Positions 40,101 to 48,106 of a stretch of 64,000 nucleotides of DNA are shown here, piece after piece. Made by a program: the position numbers and the translations under genes. Position 1 is the stretch's first letter. Each line of letters opens with the position of its first letter. This DNA comes from Tritrichomonas musculus (taxonomy: Eukaryota; Parabasalia; Tritrichomonadida; Tritrichomonadidae): assembly GCA_039105265.1 (NCBI GenBank), contig JAPFFF010000002.1, forward strand, positions 7,130,001 to 7,194,000, given 5' to 3'. The notes beneath the pieces are model-generated. The model was not told where the DNA came from, made no database searches, and worked only from the letters and a program-made list of their open reading frames with translations.

Positions 40101-40610
40101 TTCCAGCAGCTCAAAGAGGACAACAAATACACAATGGACGATAACGAGTGCCGCCTTTTGACAATGAAGATGCTTCTTAAATGCGGAGACATTTCTAACG
40201 TTTCGAGGCCTTTCGAACTCGCTGACAAATGGTGCGACGTGCTCTGCGAAGAGTTCTTCAGACAGGGAGACCTTGAAATGGCCCACGGAATGGAATATAC
40301 GTCGCCAAACAACGATAGAGCTCACTTAGACAAGCCAAAATCGCAGATCGGATTCTACACTTTCGTTTGTTTGCCACTTTTTGAGGCAATGGCCCAGGCT
40401 GCCCCTGAACTCGACGTGAACGTGAAGCAAGTTCAGTCCAATTTGGCGCTTTGGAAGAAGGAGTCTGACGAAAAAATGGAGAAAGAGCTAAAAAGCCAAA
40501 GAGAAAGTTCTAGAAGTGAGAGTAGTAATAACAAGGCAAAAAATAAAAAAGCTAAGCCAAAAAAGGTGGTGAAAGAAGATGTCTTCGATGATGATGATGA
40601 TTTGATTTAA
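37143..40610 (+). CDS. 3',5'-cyclic nucleotide phosphodiesterase with four GAF-type domains
   Basis: 1155-residue class I phosphodiesterase hydrolysing cAMP and/or cGMP. The regulatory half holds four GAF-like domains (about 65-195, 205-350, 370-530 and 540-775). The third is the most canonical (SAERCSLFLVD, RLPIGKGIVG, NRFDPSVDKKTGFRTKAIL) and retains residues like the NKxnFx3DE nucleotide-binding motif. The fourth carries Lys-rich and Ser-rich insertions. The catalytic domain (about 800-1105) shows YHNWRHAVDV, CHDANHDGFTN, KCGDISNV and the invariant-glutamine segment QIGFY, so both metal sites and the purine-clamp Gln appear intact. The C-terminus is Lys-rich and then acidic. No membrane segment. 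Base composition in the catalytic 3' part (about 40010-40460) is clearly more GC-rich than upstream. Confidence 0.96.
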   Translation: MSKSSLKYSFNRPKLHSLQGSYSNTKAIHQLPNIIQQNNANIVKKPKSFEGVFDELMDRAQSEPISQVIELCLQPLFESTHTILWIYLENQSTLFSPSFTIFAPTADNIVAEGFRSRVPVAIQSQVSHSSFSSQFDARVIPPSQPLLMVPIMNIDSKSLGVIQFSRKQDKFFTKNEIDIATSLVSKFQTYSGFLFPDLRSQIAAASVTQFDTLPEVIKSVCASLSKIFKCRKSEIWLFKKKKNIVLRYDDDSDSAQFIDPEKCGCVGYSAQHNQLINSHSVLDQESYNQNSDGYHDENILINPLRISSKKTWCIALRGRAVPPYFSKSDEIMLRAVTPFAIRSISCAVLPSTVEEHLNEYQQRLTALLEVAEALSGVLDLENLFPLIMDRACSLLSAERCSLFLVDPIKQELVTRFAGGLSNSIRLPIGKGIVGTTATTGEIINIPDAYNDNRFDPSVDKKTGFRTKAILSLPIYNNRGEIAGVTEMINRLDGGEFDDSDIKLMLGFNVFCGISLDNAKLYNASLNLARQLRTFVELSTQLNQKRTIKASIENILENARGIVNATRASLFLNTKTNDDKKNDKKKKKNSKSKEKEDKKEDKKEDTEDLTLLVTVGSNLKYGSKFAARALAQKEIITFSPGEINSGELLTDKIDQLLSKPDQLNMLAAGSSASPSISANGSSFNKKSNISINLSESRLLKLLDTETTNADEAIEVNEQLCDIPLFSSEGQVLGVMELESSHKTMSEDIKLLESFAIFSAISIERSQLKDIATLGEQEQELHQTIAPDEESLTDRIPVKLLLEEAKELHIYTIQFDSPSWDGMGHFQVLFSIFHRFKIQQTYNITNEKLFRFFCDIRDTYNPVPYHNWRHAVDVTQFVTYEMITAKYDKILTQFEIFALTVASICHDANHDGFTNVFNVKAETPLGILFKNQSVMETHHCSVSIDVLSKPQCNLFENLEPQDFKRMWTTIIQLILATDMSKHFEILKTFQQLKEDNKYTMDDNECRLLTMKMLLKCGDISNVSRPFELADKWCDVLCEEFFRQGDLEMAHGMEYTSPNNDRAHLDKPKSQIGFYTFVCLPLFEAMAQAAPELDVNVKQVQSNLALWKKESDEKMEKELKSQRESSRSESSNNKAKNKKAKPKKVVKEDVFDDDDDLI

Positions 40611-40763
40611 TCATTATTTTATTTGTTTTGTTTATGTTGTTTTTTAATAAATGTTTTTTTTGTTGGCGTGATATTTATTTATGCTGGTTTTGATTGTTTA
40701 CGTTTTTAAAAAGAAAATTAGAATTTTTAAAATGATATTTTAAAAAACAAATAACATATAAAG

Positions 40764-41339
40764 CTACTTTTGCTTTGGAACAGGTATTTTTGACTTTGGT
40801 TTGGGAATCTTGCTTTCTTTGGATTTCTTTGACTCTTTTTGTTTGATAAACTTATTGAATTTTGCTGCAAGATCGTCAGCAGTGTAGTCAACAAATGGAG
40901 TTGGTTGACCAGGAAATGAGTATATTGAATTTTCTTCTATTGACTTATCATCACTTATAGAATTAGAGTCTGGATTATTTTCGTCTATAAAGTCTGATAG
41001 CGACTGAAGTTTAGATGAGCGATTATTACGTACTGGCGAGTTTATTGGAGATACATTGATCGTTTGTTTTTTGGTCTTTTGAGATGGTAGATATTCAATT
41101 GATGAAATTACTTCTTTATTTGGATATAATAATCTTTCATCGAAAAATTGTGAAGACTCAAATGGCGGGAAAATCTGAGTATCATTAGGGAGTTCAAGAA
41201 CTCTTTTTCCAATTTCATTTTTAATAATTAATAAATCTTTCTCAAGTGATCCTTTGACATTTTCATCTGTTTCTGTTTTGATTTTTTGTTGAATAATTTG
41301 AGCGAATTTTAAAAGAAGCGGGAGATCACCTTTATCCAT
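40764..41339 (-). CDS. Small basic-tailed protein, possibly MIT-interacting
   Basis: 191 residues. The N-terminus (1-50) is helical (LPLLLKFAQIIQQKIKTE...VKGSLEKDLLIIKNEIGKRV), the middle is Ser/Asn-rich and disordered, and the segment YTADDLAAKFNKFIKQK (about 150-166) resembles the helical MIT-interacting motif at the end of ESCRT-III/IST1-type proteins. The tail is Lys/Pro-rich (SKIPKPKSKIPVPKQK). I do not assign a family. The ESCRT link is only a motif resemblance. Divergent from the GH2 gene downstream, with about 95 bases between starts. Confidence 0.72.
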   Translation of the reverse strand: MDKGDLPLLLKFAQIIQQKIKTETDENVKGSLEKDLLIIKNEIGKRVLELPNDTQIFPPFESSQFFDERLLYPNKEVISSIEYLPSQKTKKQTINVSPINSPVRNNRSSKLQSLSDFIDENNPDSNSISDDKSIEENSIYSFPGQPTPFVDYTADDLAAKFNKFIKQKESKKSKESKIPKPKSKIPVPKQK

Positions 41340-41426
41340 TTGGGTTGTTAACTTTTACGTTTATTAAAAATTTTTAAATTTGAAAGAAAACTCGTTAATT
41401 GAAATTCAGACAATATTCTCAAATTT

Positions 41427-41431
41427 TCATA
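41427..41431 (+). promoter_or_regulatory. Candidate Initiators of the GH2 gene
   Basis: TCATA (41427-41431) lies 2 bases before the ATG at 41434. A second match, TCATT (41441-41445), would instead favour the in-frame ATG at 41470. Confidence 0.4.
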
Positions 41432-41433
41432 TC

Positions 41434-43887
41434 ATGATTTTCATTCAAAATTTTAATCGTAAAAAAAAAATGAAGAATGAAAAGAATGATGTTTCTCAAA
41501 AGATTAGATTTGAAGAAAAAAGCAAAAGTTCATTTTGGAGAGTTGCAATTATGTTGTTATTAATTTCAATAATTATTTCAATTGTTGGATTTAATCAACA
41601 AATTAAAGAAAAGCTTTTATCATTATATTTAATTCATGAACAATTGATTACATATGATGAAGATAATAATAATCTTGTTCATTGGAAATTTACATTAAAT
41701 ATATCATCAATCGATTCTTTTAATTGTTCGCAAATTTCACCAAAATCGAAAAATATTCAAGTTCCACATACATGGAATAATTTTGATGGACAAGATGGTG
41801 GTGGCGATTATTTACGTACAATTTCTGCATATCAGACACTTTTTCAAATCAATAATACAATTTTAAAGCAAAAGAGAAGAACTTTTATAGAATTTGGTGC
41901 TGTTAACTCAATTGCAACTGTTTATTTAAATGGTCATTACATTGGCAATCATACTGGTGGCTTTCAAATCTTTCGATTAGATCTAACAGATTTTATTCAA
42001 GAAGGAGATAATATTTTAACTGTTTTTGCTGATAATCGTAAATCGACCTCTTTCTATCCTCAATTTGCTGATTTCACCTTTTTCGGTGGTATATATCGAC
42101 CTGTCAAACTTCTGTTCAAGTCTAACGAAGCTCATTTTGAATTGAACGACTATGGATCACAAGGCTTATATATTACGCCCAGTATCATTGATGACCACAA
42201 AGGAATTATCAATATTAAGCCTTTAATCAAATCATATAAAAATGATAATAGCATTAAATATAATTATCAATACACAATTTATGACAGACAAAATAACGTT
42301 GTTAAAGAAGTAACAACTGATTCAAATGACTTCAATCTTACAATTGATAATTATCAAAAATGGAATGGTCGAGAAGATCCTTATTTATACTCTTTAACCG
42401 CCAAACTACTTTTAAATGGCCTAAATATCGATAAAATTGATTCAGTTAAGTTTGGTTTCCGAACTTTTTCCTGTAATCATTCTGGTTTCTATTTGAATGG
42501 AAATAGGATGAGATTGAATGGTGTTTCCCGCCACCAAGACAGGCTTAACAAAGGCTGGGCTGTTTCGCATGCAGACGAAATTGAAGATATTGACCTGATC
42601 ACAGAAATTGGAGCCAATGCTGTACGGTTTGCGCATTACCAGCAAAGCCAAGGAATGTTTGACTTGTGTGATGAAAAAGGTCTTATTGTTTGGGTTGAAA
42701 TTCCCTTCATTTCAATGTTTCTGAACACAACTGAGTCAAATGAAAATCTCAAACAAATTCTCACTGAAATGATCAAGCAGAACTACAACCATCCTTGTGT
42801 TGCAATGTGGGGTTTGATGAATGAGATAGGAATTGGAGGAGAATCTGCTGAACTATACAAAGTAATTGGAGAATTGAATGAGCTTTCAAAATCATTAGAT
42901 TCAAGAATGACAACATCAGCTATTTTTCAAGGTACTGATTATAATTCACCTTTGAATCGTTTCACTGATATTTTTGGCTATAATCTATATTATGGCTGGT
43001 ATTCTGGTACTATAAAAGATAATGATAATGTGATTGATTCAATTCATAATGTGAAGGAAAATCCACCATTAGCATTAACTGAATATGGAGCTGAATGTAA
43101 TACAAAATTGCATAGCGAAGTTCCAAGGCAGAATGATTATTCTGAAGAATATCAACTTTCATATCACATGTCGGTCTATTCTATTATTGAATCCAAGAAC
43201 TTTTTGTGGGGCACATATGTGTGGAACATGTTTGACTTTGCTGCTGATTCCAGAAATGAAGGTGGGGTTCAAGGACGAAATAATAAAGGTTTAGTTACTT
43301 ATGACAGAAAGACTAAGAAGGATTCATTCTATTATTACAAGGCAAAGTGGAGTAAGAGTCCATTCATTCACATTTGCAGCAAGAGATTCTATGAAAGAGC
43401 AATTTCAACGATTAATGTCACAATCCTGAGCAATTTGAAATCTTTGGATGTTTACTTGAATGATGAGCTTGTCAAGTCGTTTAAAGGTGATTTTGACACT
43501 TTTTCGGTTGTGAAGATTAATTTGAAAAATGGAATTAATGTAGTTAAAGCAGTTAGTGAGGGTATAGAAGATGTAGCTAAATTCAAGAAAGTGGATAGAG
43601 ATAATCCTTCATATTCATTGCCGATTTCGGATGAAGATGAAACAATGTTCGATCATCCTGATGGATATTATTCTGTTTATGATACAGTTGGTTCAGTTCT
43701 TAAAAGCGAGGAAGCATTAAATTTGATTAAAAAATATTATGGAAAGCCAATCCCTTCTTCAGCCCTGATGATTGTTAAATCAATGAAAATTATCCGTGTC
43801 ATTAGGATGGCTGGAGCTTCTGTTTTTCCACCAGAGAGAATTAATGATATTAATGAGGCTCTAAATAAAATTCCTAAAAAATTATAA
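41434..43887 (+). CDS. Glycoside hydrolase family 2 (beta-galactosidase-type) with signal anchor
   Basis: 817 residues from ATG 41434 (805 if ATG 41470 is used). A short Lys-rich cytoplasmic segment and a membrane anchor (VAIMLLLISIIISIVGF) suggest a type II membrane or lysosomal/secretory enzyme. The sugar-binding jelly-roll domain (VPHTWNNFDGQDGGGDYLRT), the immunoglobulin-like domain, and a TIM barrel beginning near GFYLNGNRMRLNGVSRHQD follow in the order of family GH2. The acid/base Glu is at residue 464 (WGLMNE) and the nucleophile Glu at 550 (LTEYGAE), 86 residues apart as expected. It hydrolyses terminal beta-galactosides, or possibly beta-glucuronides or mannosides; specificity cannot be fixed by eye. 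Intact reading frame. Confidence 0.94.
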   Translation: MIFIQNFNRKKKMKNEKNDVSQKIRFEEKSKSSFWRVAIMLLLISIIISIVGFNQQIKEKLLSLYLIHEQLITYDEDNNNLVHWKFTLNISSIDSFNCSQISPKSKNIQVPHTWNNFDGQDGGGDYLRTISAYQTLFQINNTILKQKRRTFIEFGAVNSIATVYLNGHYIGNHTGGFQIFRLDLTDFIQEGDNILTVFADNRKSTSFYPQFADFTFFGGIYRPVKLLFKSNEAHFELNDYGSQGLYITPSIIDDHKGIINIKPLIKSYKNDNSIKYNYQYTIYDRQNNVVKEVTTDSNDFNLTIDNYQKWNGREDPYLYSLTAKLLLNGLNIDKIDSVKFGFRTFSCNHSGFYLNGNRMRLNGVSRHQDRLNKGWAVSHADEIEDIDLITEIGANAVRFAHYQQSQGMFDLCDEKGLIVWVEIPFISMFLNTTESNENLKQILTEMIKQNYNHPCVAMWGLMNEIGIGGESAELYKVIGELNELSKSLDSRMTTSAIFQGTDYNSPLNRFTDIFGYNLYYGWYSGTIKDNDNVIDSIHNVKENPPLALTEYGAECNTKLHSEVPRQNDYSEEYQLSYHMSVYSIIESKNFLWGTYVWNMFDFAADSRNEGGVQGRNNKGLVTYDRKTKKDSFYYYKAKWSKSPFIHICSKRFYERAISTINVTILSNLKSLDVYLNDELVKSFKGDFDTFSVVKINLKNGINVVKAVSEGIEDVAKFKKVDRDNPSYSLPISDEDETMFDHPDGYYSVYDTVGSVLKSEEALNLIKKYYGKPIPSSALMIVKSMKIIRVIRMAGASVFPPERINDINEALNKIPKKL

Positions 43888-44481
43888 CTTTAAATTTCAA
43901 AAAAAAAGAAATGCAAGAACTCATTTTTTGTTTAAATAAAATAAACAATTTGAACATAAAAGCATTTCATATTGAATAACATTTTTCATTAGCTTTTTAA
44001 AATTATTTCTCCTTCTCATATCATTCAATATATTATATCATGTTCAATGTATTATATGCTTTGCTTTTCTATATGCATTTATTTGTTATTTCTTTTTGAT
44101 GATATTATATATATATATATATATGTTAAAAATTAAACTGCAATTATAAAATTTCAATAATTTGCTGTTTGCCAGAGTGAATTTTAAAGTTCGGTATAAA
44201 TAAAACTTATAATTGTATGCTGATATATGATTTGCTTACAATCCTATAAAAAGTTAAAATAAAATCATAAATGTTCCTTATAAAACTCTATGAATTAAAC
44301 ATTAAAACCATCAAGTAATCAATCGATTTATTTTAAAAATACATATTATATAACATTTTAATTAATTTATCCGTTATTCTTACTAACATATTATCTATGT
44401 TTAAATTCAATTAAGTTATACGATATAATATATAAATTATCCATAAATTCTCTTACATAATATAAAAAAAGGAAATTAAAG
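43888..44481. other. Intergenic, convergent gene ends
   Basis: 3' regions of the converging GH2 and RRM genes. It contains an (AT)n microsatellite at about 44106-44124. No gene seen. Confidence 0.6.
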
Positions 44482-46281
44482 TCAATCGAGAAAAGAAAGA
44501 GACCCTTGGTGGCCATTATTCGAATTATTATTATTTTTGGTATTGTTGTTATTTGCATCAAACGCATCAAAATCATTTGCAAAATCATTTGGTCCATCAT
44601 CGCTGTCGAGTTCCATTAAAGATGAAAGTGCTGATTGTAAATTTTCTGATTGAGTAGTTGGAGCTGGTTGTTCTGGTTGTTTCTCTTCTTGTGTATTGCT
44701 ATCATCATTTAAATCGATTACTGATAATAATGAACGAGTCTGTTTAACTGGTGGTTTTTGAGGTGGTGGAGGTGGTGGTAAGGATGTAGGTTGAATTGGT
44801 GATTGTGGATTTGGTTGAGTTTGGTTTGGTTGTGCTTGAGATTGATTAGCCTGAGAAGGTGGCGGAGGAAGAGGAGGAAGTGGAGGTAGAGGAGGAATAT
44901 TATTATTTTGAGGAATTGAAGGCTGTTGAGCTGGCTGTTGTGGTAACTGTGGTGCAGTTGGATATGGAATTTGTGGCTGTTGAACTGGCTGTTGTGCTTG
45001 AGGTTGCTGTAGGTATTGATCTGGGCGAGGATATTGGGGTGGAACTTGGCCAGGTATTTGCTGTTGAACTTCTGGTTGCAATTGAGCTGGCTGAGCTGGC
45101 TGAGCTGGCTGTTGAACTGGTGGTGCTGGTGGTTGTTGTGGAGGATATTGCATTTGTTGCATTGGTGGATATGCCTGAGGTGGATATCCATAAGGAACCT
45201 GAGCATATGGATAGGTCATGTATGGATAAGGCTGAGTTGGGTAACCATATGGCATTTGAGCTGGTGGTGGTTGGACCATTACAGAAGGAACCATTTGAGA
45301 TTGAGATTCATATTGCTGTTCATAACGATCGTACTGGTCGTGTTGGTGTGGATGTTTATGCATAATTTTTTTATTCGCACGCCATGGTAGTTGAGGGGGA
45401 GGATTGGGATCAGTGCTCTCATCTCCCATGTCATCATCAAGGATAAATTCAAGACTTAATTCCTCATCTAAATACTTGACTGTTCCAGCTGAAACGCATT
45501 TTTGGGCGTCTCTTAAATCAAAATATTTAACTATCCATTGGCCTTTAATAAGTTTTCGGGGTTTGGTTTCAGCACTGGCATTAGATTCATCACTTTTTTG
45601 ATTTTCAGGATTTGATTCAGGTGTTTTATTTGCATTTTCGTCCAGCTTGGGAGGTTTCTTATCAAAAGAATCATCATAAACTTCTTCTGCATCCCTTAAT
45701 TCTCCAAAAGAAGACATGGCCTCTTTTATCTGATCAAAAGTTATCGCTGAATCTTCTCCTTTAGAAGATTTAACTAGAATAGTTGAACAAAGCTCCTTTA
45801 GATCTCTTTTTGAGTGAGCAGGCGGCCTGAATGCAAAGTTTGTTTTGACAGGTCTTCCATTTAATTCTTGTTCACACATTTCTTTTACTGCTCTTTCAGC
45901 TGAACGAAGGTCATAGTATGTGCAAAATCCCATTCCTTTCCTAACAAGAGGGAAAATTAATTGAGAAATATCGCCATATTGTTTACAAAAGCGTAAGAGT
46001 TGGTCGTGTGTTAAATCATAATTAAGATTATACATGAAAATAGTATGTACTTTCATCCTTTGGTCACTTGGAACATGATTTTTCTTTGGAGGATGGACTG
46101 GCGGAGCTGGTGCAGCCGCTTGATTAGGTGGAATTATTTGAGGCTGCTGTAAGAGGGGGGGTGCTGCAACAGGATATTGGGGCTGGTATGGAGCTGCTAC
46201 AGGTGGAATAGTAGCATAAGGAGCTGCATAAGTTGCAGGGTAAGGTTGCATTGGAGGAGGGTAGCTTGGATATTCACTCAT
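44482..46281 (-). CDS. RNA-binding protein with RRM domains and Pro/Gln-rich tail
   Basis: 599 residues. A Pro/Ala-rich N-terminus (1-70) precedes RRM1 (about 76-152: HTIFMYNLNYDL as RNP2 and KGMGFCTYYDLRSAERAV as RNP1). A second, interrupted RRM follows (about 163-280: ILVKSSKG..., then an acidic/disordered insertion, then WIVKYFDLRDAQKCV). Residues 310-545 are Pro/Gln/Tyr-rich, with polyproline blocks such as LPPLPPLPPPP. The C-terminal tail is acidic and Asn-rich. The paired-RRM order and the DLRSAERAVKEM helix recall Mei2-like proteins and splicing/mRNA regulators. It is likely a nuclear or cytoplasmic mRNP protein with a phase-separation-prone tail. The low-complexity region produces long shadow frames on both strands. 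Confidence 0.92.
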   Translation of the reverse strand: MSEYPSYPPPMQPYPATYAAPYATIPPVAAPYQPQYPVAAPPLLQQPQIIPPNQAAAPAPPVHPPKKNHVPSDQRMKVHTIFMYNLNYDLTHDQLLRFCKQYGDISQLIFPLVRKGMGFCTYYDLRSAERAVKEMCEQELNGRPVKTNFAFRPPAHSKRDLKELCSTILVKSSKGEDSAITFDQIKEAMSSFGELRDAEEVYDDSFDKKPPKLDENANKTPESNPENQKSDESNASAETKPRKLIKGQWIVKYFDLRDAQKCVSAGTVKYLDEELSLEFILDDDMGDESTDPNPPPQLPWRANKKIMHKHPHQHDQYDRYEQQYESQSQMVPSVMVQPPPAQMPYGYPTQPYPYMTYPYAQVPYGYPPQAYPPMQQMQYPPQQPPAPPVQQPAQPAQPAQLQPEVQQQIPGQVPPQYPRPDQYLQQPQAQQPVQQPQIPYPTAPQLPQQPAQQPSIPQNNNIPPLPPLPPLPPPPSQANQSQAQPNQTQPNPQSPIQPTSLPPPPPPQKPPVKQTRSLLSVIDLNDDSNTQEEKQPEQPAPTTQSENLQSALSSLMELDSDDGPNDFANDFDAFDANNNNTKNNNNSNNGHQGSLSFLD

Positions 46282-46573
46282 TTGTCACTTTTAATAGGTC
46301 AATATTTAGGTCAATTATATAAAATCAACAAACATGACCGTTTAAATAAAAATTCAATTTATAACTAAATTACAATTTGTAGTTTATGTTAAAAAATCGA
46401 TATCAATATCAAACAATTTATATCATTTACCATAAAAAAAAAAAGGAGCGGTTTTTTCTAACTTTCAAATTGAAAGTTTTTATATTTTCAGAAAACCCTC
46501 GTTTTTTGGATTCTCTCACCCAACTTTGTTTTTTATATTATATCTTTTTAAAAATATAATTATTTTTTTTAAT

Positions 46574-46846
46574 ATGTCAAGCTCTCCTCTGCCTCCAGGA
46601 TATAGATCTGTTCAAGATTTCCTCCTCAGATGTCATAGCCGAATATCATCAACTCGTCTTGATCAACAACAAATTCAAAATAACAAATCTTATAAGGTTC
46701 AACCTTGTCTTTCATGCACTCCTGAGACAACACAATCAACAAAGCCAAATAGAAATGATCGTTTTTATTACGAAGGATCATACAAAAATGCTTCTCTTCC
46801 TTCTGAATTACCAAAGCCAGATTCCATTTCTTTTCACCCAATTTAA
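46574..46846 (+). CDS. Small protein of unknown function (90 aa)
   Basis: 90 residues from ATG 46574. Polar, Ser/Pro/Gln-rich, with two cysteines in QPCLSC and a conserved-looking aromatic patch NDRFYYEGSYKNASLP. No signal peptide or membrane helix. The composition is clearly coding compared with the AT-rich flanks. Size and patterning would suit a small ciliary or cytoskeletal component, but no family is recognised. Divergent from the RRM gene. Confidence 0.6.
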   Translation: MSSSPLPPGYRSVQDFLLRCHSRISSTRLDQQQIQNNKSYKVQPCLSCTPETTQSTKPNRNDRFYYEGSYKNASLPSELPKPDSISFHPI

Positions 46847-47142
46847 TATTTTTTTATTTCATTCTAATAAGAATCTGGATAATAATTGCTATAACGAATA
46901 TTCATTATATAATGATATTGAATATTAATATTCAATATATTTTTCAATTGGAGTATTAAATAAATTGCAAAAATAATAAATGTATTTTTAGTGATATTAT
47001 TGAATTGATTAAAAATATTTCATGAAAGTAAGTTTGTGAAAGAATAAATCGGTGATCAGCAATCAAATAAAAGATAATATTATTATGTTTATAAGAAAAA
47101 AAAAAAAAAAAATGGTAAAATATAGAATGAAATACACATGTT

Positions 47143-47625
47143 TTATATCATCTGGTCTTCTTCTTCTGGATCTAGAAAATCTTCTTCATCTAGCGTTTGA
47201 TTTGGAGCGATTTCGTCTTTCAATTTTGAAAATTTACAATGTATATCTGAAATTAAGAATATCATATCCTTTAGTGTAGTAACATTCTCATTCATTTTTT
47301 TTATTTCTTTCTGGTGTTTTTCAAGATTTCGTGAGAGAGATTTTGCTTTATCTAATACTTCAGATCGTGTTAGTTCTGGGTTTACATTTCCGCTTTGTTC
47401 TTCATAAATAGTTAATAATTGGTCAAATTGCTTTTGTCTTTGTTCTATTATTCCTAAATTTCTTTCGAGTTCATTAATTTTTAATTCTTTAAATTCAACT
47501 TGGCTTTCGAGCATTCTAATTTGATTTTCTTCTTCATTTAGTCTACTTGCCCACTTATTAAGTCTCTCATCTACTTCTAATAATTTACGAATTTGTTCTT
47601 CATCAGGAATATCATCATCACTCAT
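47143..47625 (-). CDS. Nup62/Nsp1-C-like coiled-coil protein
   Basis: 160 residues from the ATG at 47625; an in-frame ATG at 47670 would add 15 residues encoded partly by a poly-T run and is less likely. Almost entirely helical: KLLEVDERLNKWASRLNEEE, then IIEQRQKQFDQLLTIYEEQSG, then SLSRNLEKHQKEIKKMNENV, ending in an acidic tail (DEEDFLDPEEEDQ). The order and spacing of these segments resemble the C-terminal coiled-coil core of nucleoporin Nup62/Nsp1, which assembles the central channel trimer. There are no FG repeats. The family call is by pattern only; a generic coiled coil is the alternative. Confidence 0.75.
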   Translation of the reverse strand: MSDDDIPDEEQIRKLLEVDERLNKWASRLNEEENQIRMLESQVEFKELKINELERNLGIIEQRQKQFDQLLTIYEEQSGNVNPELTRSEVLDKAKSLSRNLEKHQKEIKKMNENVTTLKDMIFLISDIHCKFSKLKDEIAPNQTLDEEDFLDPEEEDQMI

Positions 47626-48106
47626 CTCTAAAAAAAAAAAGTTTCTTCTTATATTATTTCGCATATTCATATACTGAATTCTCAAAGATATTTTTGTTTG
47701 TAAAATACATAAATAGTATAGTATTACTATTTTATATTTAATTATTATATAAATAATATGGTATATAATATTTATTTAATGATAAAAATGTTTTTGATAT
47801 TTGATTCTTTTGTGTAAAAAAAAAAAAAGATATTTGCAGTGAATAGAATTAAATATCAGCATTTAATGAAATTGATAAGTATTTAGCATTGTAAATAGCA
47901 ACAATACTAATAATAGAAGGACAAAAGATCAGATGCATTTATTACCCTAAATGAAATTAGAATTACAATCAATGAAATAAAAGCTTTATTAGTTATATAG
48001 CTAATATAATACTGTTAATAGAAAAAAAAACTAAAATAAAACGTTAATATTGAGAAGTTTATTTAAATGCTTAACAACTAAATATAATAATATTCGGATA
48101 TCTTTA
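47626..48106. other. Intergenic, no gene recognised
   Basis: AT-rich sequence with a poly-A run near 47817-47828. Nothing else recognised. Confidence 0.55.

Noticed and set aside
44859-45390. Plus-strand Glu/Val-rich and Trp/Leu-rich frames
   Set aside because: Antisense of the Pro/Gln-rich tail of the RRM protein.
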